A stretch of DNA of 64,000 nt from Pisaster brevispinus. Lineage: Eukaryota > Echinodermata > Asteroidea > Forcipulatida > Asteriidae. The position numbers and the translations under genes are program-made. Location: the NCBI GenBank assembly GCA_023634235.1, contig JAMKCF010000008.1, positions 997,001-1,061,000 of the forward strand, given 5' to 3'. Below the pieces are notes generated by a model, which was not told where the DNA came from, searched no databases, and was given only the letters and a program-made list of their open reading frames with translations. Each line of letters starts with the position of its first letter. Positions within the stretch are counted from its first letter, which is position 1. This document shows positions 56,906 through 64,000 of this stretch, piece after piece.

Positions 56906-57896
56906 TCTTTTTCATTGGGTTCTAGAGAAAATACTCTAAAATGATGTAATTAAAATCTCAAAATGTTCCATGTGGTCAGTTGTTGACCTTTTCATGATTG
57001 TTACACATTTATGGTAAATGCCAAGGTTTTGCTAGATATAAGTTGTAATTTTTAAAACCAAAATCAAGCCATGGATGTTCCGAGAATTTAATATAGTTTC
57101 TGGTTGTGGATACTTAATATAACAAAAACTTTACAGGTTGACTTGACTTAATCCATAGTCCTGATAAAATGTTTTTCTCTAGAATAAAACCATATGCAAA
57201 AAATGTTCCATAAAATGTAAATATTGAGCATAAAATGCACACAATCTGTGACAATACATTAAATCGTGATTTGGGGTTAACTTGAAAACATGCCCTAATA
57301 GTGTTATAGTTTGCATAGCCTAGAAGTGGACATTAAGAAATATGATAAATAAAATTTAAATTAAAAAGATTCAAATTATGCTGATAATGTAACAAATATA
57401 TTGTTTATATTTTGATCTTTGTGATTTTACTTTGAGTTGTCAAATAAAACGATTCTATAAATGTAGCAAGAAATCTGATCATTTACTTATTTTTGTATTA
57501 TTGTTGTACATATAATGCGTTATGGTATTAAAACTTGGAGCATAAGTATATCAAATTATTTTATTTTAAGCAAAAGTTTGAACAATAGTTTTTTACTATT
57601 AGCAAAACCCAATTGGTCTAAAACCTACCAAAAATCATTTGACCCAACCCCCAACCCCCAGACTAAAATTCATGTGACCAAAACACATTTTACGCAAATA
57701 AAATAGACTGGCCCCATTCAGTAAATAAGTACATGTAATTCAGTGATAATATGAGTAGATGGGGAATCCAACAAAGATGGCTGCAATAAAACAGTTTGAG
57801 AACCTTGCAATCCTTTTCCAAAAAACGCAGTAGAATTTGTAATCTCTTTAGCAAACCCCCCCATCCCTTACAATAAATTTGAAAATACTAAACTCC

Positions 57897-58950
57897 TTTA
57901 ATCCATAAAGTACCATACCTTTAAAAATCTTCTAAACCACTGAGTTCATAAATTCCATAATAAAATGTACCACACCTTTAAACATATTTTTAATACGCTA
58001 TAACCCCACCATTCTCCCACCAAAACAAAGAGTTGCATCCAACTCAATAATTAATAGCATAACTTTAAACAATTAAGTAAGACAGTTACAGGTACATCCA
58101 TTCCTTCAACACAATTTAAACTGTTCCTTTAAATAAAATCCACCTTACGATAAGGTCCCTTGAACCTTACCACCTAACAGTAGCAAGACTTCCTTTAACC
58201 CGCATACACTATTTTTAAAAGACACCAAAGTATATTTTGTAAAAATATTTAAGAGAGGTAGCGGTCTTTTATTTTAAGTATAAATTAAATTACTCATAAC
58301 AAACCTTTAAACGCCTTCTAAACTACCCAGTTCTCACATTCCATAAAAAAATACCATTAAAAATGTACCACACCTTTAAACATATTTTTAATACCCTTAA
58401 ACCCTACCATTCTCCCGCCAAAATAAAATGTTCCATTCCTCTCAATAATTAATAGCACGGTCATCACTTTAAACAATACTGTAAGACAGTTACAGGTACA
58501 TGTATTCCTTCAATGAAATTTAAACTGTTCCTTTAATTCGATTCCACCTTACGATGAGGTCCCATGAACCTTACCACCAGAACACTTACAAGACTTTACA
58601 TACCTTTAAAATTCTTCTAAAACGCCCAGTTCATACGTGCATAAAAAATGTACCACATCTTTAAACATATTATTTTTGAATACGCTATAACCCCGCCATT
58701 CTCCCGCTAAAACAAAAAGTTCCATCCCTCTCAATAACTAATAGCATGGTCACCACTTTAAACCTATAACTTAAAAAAAATATTTCAAGACAGTTACAGG
58801 TACATGTATTCTCAACGCAATTCAAAATATTCCTTTAAATCAATCCCACCCTTATAAGGTCCCATGAACCTTTACCACCTAACAGTAACAAGAATTGTTT
58901 TTTTACCCAGTACAAGCTATATTTAAACAAACACCAAAATATAATATTTG
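57897..58950 (+). repeat. Diverged tandem repeat, three ~300-400 bp units
   Basis: Units at about 57897-58300, 58301-58600 and 58601-58950. Each has in order: CCTTTAAA..TTCTAAA, ATGTACCACA(C/T)CTTTAAACA, CCATTCTCCC(A/G)CC, CTCAATAA(T/C)TAATAGCA, GACAGTTACAGGTACAT, and AAGGTCCC or GAGGTCCC then GAACCTT. The first and third units share an extra tail (CACCAAA(G/A)TATA) missing from the second. Non-coding. Confidence 0.85.
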
Positions 58951-59329
58951 TATGCCCTCCCAACCAGGTCCAGTCCTTTACCTATACTGATCATGCCCAT
59001 GTCCAACCAGCCACTCCCCAGCATAGCCATTAGTCCATCTCCCTACCCTCACCCCAAGCCTTCGGTCCAACCACCTCAACCCACTGGCTGACTTACAGCC
59101 CAGCAACCTCCCAGCCCTGGCCCAGCAACCTCCCTGGCCCAGCAGCCTCCCTGGCCCCTCAGCACTTAGAAATTTTACTCCCCAATCTGAGCTCCAAGGC
59201 CCTTGGTCAGCCCTCAGATCTGCCAAAAATCCAAGGGTATAGCCAGGGAAAATTATTTCCTGAAAAATTTTCTAAGTCAGGCCATTCTAATATTCATCAG
59301 GTCAAAAACCGTTAAATTTTCATGAAAGC

Positions 59330-59525
59330 TCAGTAGCAGAGCGTCAAGAGAGAGTGCATACTGAGCTGAAGGTACCTGGTTCAAGCCCTACCATTTTTTA
59401 CAAGAAATTTAAAAAAAATCTTTTTTTACTGGTAAAAAAGGGGCTCACCAGGATTTGAACCCCCGAGCTCACAGCTCCAGAATTCCGGGAGCTGTGAGCT
59501 AGCCCGCTGGGCTAAAATCGCCGCT
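59330..59525. repeat. Two tRNA-like units facing each other
   Basis: Plus strand 59330-59400: AGCTCAGTAGCAGAGCG (box A) and GGTTCAAGCCC (box B), then a T-run. Minus strand 59525-59440: TTAGCCCAGCGGGCTAGC (box A) and GGGTTCAAATCC (box B), with a perfect 13-bp hairpin AGCTCACAGCTCC / GGAGCTGTGAGCT (59466-59478, 59488-59500) where the anticodon arm would be. T-rich DNA separates the two. Neither folds as a normal tRNA. Confidence 0.7.
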
Positions 59526-60042
59526 TGAAAAAAATTGCTCGGAACTAATATTTAAACCTTAGAATGGATTGGTCAAATATAAAAAAATAATGAGATGCAC
59601 CCTATGACCTTTGACCTTAGCACATGAGGAAGAGGAGAAAAAAGAAGAAATGGCATCTGTTTAGTAGTAGTTTATTTGTAGAACCCAGAAACATGTTACA
59701 TTACAAATGTTTTCAACGAGTAAAAGTAAAGGCTTTTAAGACGCTTAACAAACCATAATATCTAGCAGTTTAACTTAAAAATTTACAAGTTAAATATAAA
59801 TTAAATGATAAATTTAAAAATAAATATAACAGAGGTATGGGTCCTTTATTTTAAGTTTTTGCTCAAACATCAGATACTTGTTTTCTATGTCAAAGTATTG
59901 GACTTTTTAAAGGCAAAATAAGATGCTTATTGTCTCAAAATTAACTAAATAAATTGTCAGTTACAACATTTATACTTAAAAATGCTCTTAAAATAAAACA
60001 CCAAGTATTGCATTTTGTTTATGTAGGGTAATGTCAGCCCCT

Positions 60043-60063
60043 CACTGCTAGAGGGCGCTACCA
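60043..60063 (+). promoter_or_regulatory. CTCF-like motif
   Basis: CTGCTAGAGGGCGC matches 12 of 14 positions of the CTCF core CCA(C/G)(C/T)AG(A/G)(G/T)GGC(A/G)(C/G). It stands alone in AT-rich repeat DNA. The same words occur in some invertebrate repeats, so binding is only a possibility. Confidence 0.3.
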
Positions 60064-60099
60064 CTATCTAGCCACCCGTAATTTTAGTCATCCTTGATA

Positions 60100-60860
60100 A
60101 ATTTACACCCCTACACACATGTCTTAGATAAATTTAATATTTCTTACATCTATCTGATAGAGTGGTTTCATAATACCAAAGTTTTCTTTAATTTTATTTA
60201 TCGAGTAATAAACCACACGGGAAACTGACTGGGTAAATTTTATTTACTACATAGGGGATCATTCTGATGTTTGAACACACTAATTTAAATAAATATATTG
60301 CAAATTTATTTTCTTATCACAGTATTAAATGATACGTTTCTGAATCGAGGCTGCATTTCGCACGAGGATGCATCAAGCAAGTATAAACTGCAAATTAACA
60401 TTCATTCTCTGCAGCGCTCGTATACAAAATATTTATAAAACACAGTGTTTTGTTTCACCGAATCGCACAAGATTTTAAAGACATTGTAAATTATAGCCTA
60501 TAGTTTTTTCTTTTTAATTTCAATGAATTTTATAAATTAAATTAGTTAATAACGATAATCTATTATTATCGTACAAACATTTTAATATAACTAAATGTGG
60601 TGCATACATTAAAAACTGTTTAAAAAGACACCCCTACACACCATTTTGAATAAGTTTAAAATTAATGAGTAATATTTCTTACATCTGATAAAGTGGTTTC
60701 ATAATATCAAAGTTTACTTTAGTTTTATTTATTGAGTAATAAACCACAAGAGAAACTGACAATTATTGTTAGTGATGGACAAAACAACATCCAGATAATA
60801 TTACTTAGGCCCTAGTTATTTTCCAGCATATAACTTTTCTAAGACAGTTCATGACTGAGA
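60100..60860 (+). repeat. Duplicated ~130 bp segment, diverged
   Basis: Segment 60100-60235 and segment 60625-60755 share ACACCCCTACACAC, AATATTTCTTACATCT, GTGGTTTCATAATA(C/T)CAAAG, and GAGTAATAAACCACA in the same order and direction. Part of a cluster of old repeats filling 60000-63440. Confidence 0.75.
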
Positions 60861-63440
60861 CATTGATGTATGTGTATTAGTGGTAAATAGTATAGAGTAT
60901 TTTTAATTAATCACATCAGGTATTATTTTCCAGCTGTTAGTGGTAACATTTAATTGCATTTTTACAAATAAATCATAGTAATTTGTTTATTCCTACAAAT
61001 CATTTTGGTTTTTAAACATAAATTTAATGGTTTAGTCTATGATTTTTAATTACTCGTGTAATAACCCAACTCTGTCATCTTCACCCCCCCCCCCAATAAG
61101 CATATATTTTCTGTGGTTATAGTCAAACTCTTATTTATTATGTACAATATGTATATTGATAAACATGAAGTGTCAACTGTCATACTTTAATTAATTTAGA
61201 ACAACTTGTCAGATGTCTGTGAACTATAGAGAAATAAAATAACAACACACACTACATTTTCTCGGGTCTTGTCAACAACAACAAAATGTCGTCTCTCAAT
61301 ACGAAATGAATACTATGATATTAGTCGCAATATCTTCAGCGCGCGATGACTTTACGTCCACTCAACTCACACTCCAATCTGCCTTTATTAAAAAAGATGA
61401 AGGTCCAAATTAGTGTTAGTGGTGCTCAAAATAACTTATCGTACAGTCAATTTCCAACATCTAATTTTTCAAAGACAGTTCATGACGGAAAACAGTTTAT
61501 GGTAATAATTGTATTGGTATAAGTATAAATAATAGGCAAATAATAACAATAGTAAATTATTTGTTAGAAAAATGTTGAGAGAGTATTATGTTAGATGTTT
61601 TGAACTGTTAAGGGTTACTAGTTTCACTGAGCAGTTAGAAAACAAATCCATTAGTAATAATTTCATTAGCTTTGTTAACTATAATCAACAGAGAGTAAAT
61701 CTACATATACATGTATGTCTAAATTATTCAATAAACTAGAATTGTATGGGCATGTACCCACTGATTATAAAGTTCATACCAGTAATGTTAGTAATCCTAA
61801 TTACCAAAAAAGTTAATCTACAAGTAGGCCTGTCTTCTGATGTAAGAGGGCATGACCCCACCCCCTTAGGGATAAACCTTTCCAAATAATTATGAACAAA
61901 TAACTTACATACTTTAACATACATTACTTGTTATTTTTACTGTCATGTATGTAATAAAATAGGGCAGTCTTCATAGGTCTTAAGGCAGACCCCAAAACCC
62001 AACACCCATTTGTTTTTCTTCTCATCTCATCATAAAAATTATGTAAATAATAAATGCATATACTTTTAAAAACACAAAATCTTAAACCCTTCTGGTATTT
62101 TACATACAAATTTACAGTTGTGTGTAAGCCGATAGTTTCCATCATTATTTTAAACCTCAATATGTTTAAGTTAGTACTTAAAAACACATTTCATTTAGTT
62201 AGTTTTGTAAAATGCATAGTTATTCAAATTTGAAATATAGACTTTTTAGAGTCTTAATGTTGATTTAATTGATAATTGATTATTTTTTTAATTTGTCATA
62301 TAAAAGTTAATAGTTTTGTTAGTAGGCCCCCTACTGATGCAATGACATCATTTGCATTAAACTGAAGTAACACAATGATGGGATTTGTTAAAGGTTAAAA
62401 ACTTAATCATAAAGAAATAGAACTTGTTGGAGATTTAGCATTTATGTATTTAGGGATAAAATATTCTTTAAAAATCATTATAAGATATGTTAAATATTTA
62501 CTGCATTTAAACAAATTGTTTGTAATCTGATTCAAAACCTAATTGAATTATGGAATGTTAGTAGGAGACACTACATTACCTTAATCATATATATTTTTTC
62601 AAACTCATGTACTATTATAAACAAAACTAACAAATTAAAAATTTGTTAAGGACATTTATCTGCTATGAGAAACAATGTCAATGAATTCATTTTTGTTGCA
62701 TAATGGAAATATGTATACTTTATTATTTATTTATAATTTATTTATTGTAATGTGTTTTCTGATTAGAATACCAATATGTTACTTGTAATAAGGTCTATTT
62801 AATCAAATCATAGAAGTTATTTCTTTTCAGATGTTAATGGTAAAACTTAATGGAGTTTTAGTAAACAAATCAGAATAAGTTGTTTTATGTTTACAAACTT
62901 TGTCAACAAAGCCCTATCAAGTAATCATTTAATAAAAAAGAAAGTAAAAAGAAAGAAAGAAAAAAAAATGGTTGACATAAATATACTTTATTATCATAAA
63001 TTGCTTGTTTGATCCCCCAACTTTGTAATTTTTTGTATATTTCCCCCAGAGTCTATCCTTTTCAATAATTACATTTTGTAATTTGGATCAGTATTTATTT
63101 GTTTGTCTAATCTCATATAGTTATATAATTTTGTGCATTTATGATCATATTGTTATACTCTTTTTACATACATGTAAAATTGTGTACTTCATTTTGTCTG
63201 TACGTTATGAAGAAGTAAAATAATAGTTAGAAAACATTCCGGTGCATTTTTACGAGTCTTGTGGAAAACCAAGATTGTCCTCTATTTGTATGAGACGAAA
63301 ACTCTCATATTTGTCGCAAAAGTCAACGCACGGAGACTTTATGTCGGCCCGATTCGCACTCTAACCCACTGGCAGCAGCCTCGATTCTGTACTTCACATA
63401 ATTGCATTTATTAATAAAATTAAAGACAATCAAAAACTAC
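60762..63440 (+). repeat. Two collinear diverged repeat copies about 1.9 kb apart
   Basis: Block 60900-61500 and block 62790-63440 share, in order, CAG(C/A)TGTTA(G/A)TGGTAA then ACAAATCA near 60935 and 62830; AAATAAAATAA / AAGTAAAATAA with TCTTGT near 61235 and 63215; and GTCGCAA...GACTTTA(C/T)GTC near 61325 and 63313. In addition 60762-60857 and 61408-61493 share AAGACAGTTCATGAC. No ORF of note. This stretch has very low GC. Confidence 0.6.
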
Positions 63441-63624
63441 CACATAAAAGTTACATTTCATACAACTGGTATAGTTAAACGACATAAAAAATTATGCAGA
63501 ACAGGCAGTTCTAGAGTTGCTTACAAATATGAATTGTGATTGATCAACTGCCATCTCAAAATGGACTCATAATCTTATAATTAAAAATACTAACAAATAT
63601 TTTATAAGTACACCATTGCAAGCA

Positions 63625-64000
63625 TTTAAATTTAGTCAATTTTGCCAATTCATCCTGGTGAGATTAGTTAAAAGCAGGGCTACCAACGTGCAGGTTCCAG
63701 GATACCAGCCCCATCACGCTTTCCAGATCGTCAGGGCCATTGCACCTCCCATTAGGAAGGGTCCGGTCCGCCACCCCAAGGCAAACCAGTCCCCGAGGCA
63801 GTCCCCTACTGTAGTAACGCGGTCCACTAGCCCCACGGCCAAGACTAGGGACTACTCCCGTTAGTCAACCGATTGTGATCACACCAGAACCATCCTACCC
63901 GCTGAGGAGCCTGATGCACCTTTAAGATCAACCACCGACTGTCACCCCGGCCGGAAGTAGGACCCCACATGCCACGTGCAAGTGTCCAGGTCCCTTTTAT
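63625..64000. other. GC-rich patch at right edge, unidentified
   Basis: An abrupt change from AT-rich repeats to GC-rich DNA near 63680. The plus-strand frame ending in TAG at 63862-63864 would encode a Pro/Arg-rich segment (VQVPGYQPHHAF, then TKT-type words) but has no credible start. An AG acceptor (GTGCAG) precedes GTTCCAGG near 63693. It may be an exon, or a piece of a retroelement continuing to the right. I cannot decide. Confidence 0.3.

Overview
This is a eukaryotic, intron-rich, AT-rich window. All three recognisable genes have short exons bounded by GT/AG introns, and introns and intergenic DNA carry many short non-autonomous repeats. I infer an invertebrate deuterostome, most likely an echinoderm. 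The Rab geranylgeranyltransferase alpha gene keeps both the Ig-like insert and the LRR tail of the vertebrate form. A Venus-kinase-type receptor is present, a family known from invertebrates and absent from vertebrates. One interspersed repeat also resembles a family I associate with sea stars; that last point is memory only, so the species call is weak.

Layout. Positions 1-5294 (minus strand) hold RABGGTA in twelve coding exons, running off the left edge just before its stop. A gap of about 320 bp separates it from the divergent OTUD6B gene (5615-8897, plus, nine exons, 301 aa). Positions 8898-14305 are intergenic, with one copy of a dispersed repeat, C-rich runs and a fold-back sequence carrying a weak two-exon ORF candidate. 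Positions 14400-49750 (plus) hold one large gene of nineteen coding exons. All splice phases agree and give a 1,454-residue receptor. Positions 49751-64000 contain no gene I can support. They hold a higher-order minisatellite, a lone candidate first exon, an inverted telomere-like block, a diverged ~300-400 bp tandem repeat, two tRNA-like units in opposite orientation, and diverged repeats up to a GC-rich patch at the right edge.

The main discovery candidate is the receptor. Its order is signal peptide, a region of about 370 residues that I read as an OpuAC-like (glycine-betaine-type, class II periplasmic) binding module, an ANF-receptor/class-C-GPCR-like Venus flytrap, one membrane helix, an insulin-receptor-like tyrosine kinase with a YxxxYY activation loop, and a Ser/Arg-rich tail. 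Venus kinase receptors as I know them have a single flytrap, so a second, unrelated small-molecule-binding module stacked in front would be a new layout. RABGGTA (Rab prenylation) and OTUD6B (deubiquitinase) are housekeeping neighbours with no evident functional tie to the receptor.

All exon boundaries were derived by hand from reading frame, splice consensus and family conservation. No alignment or search was run.
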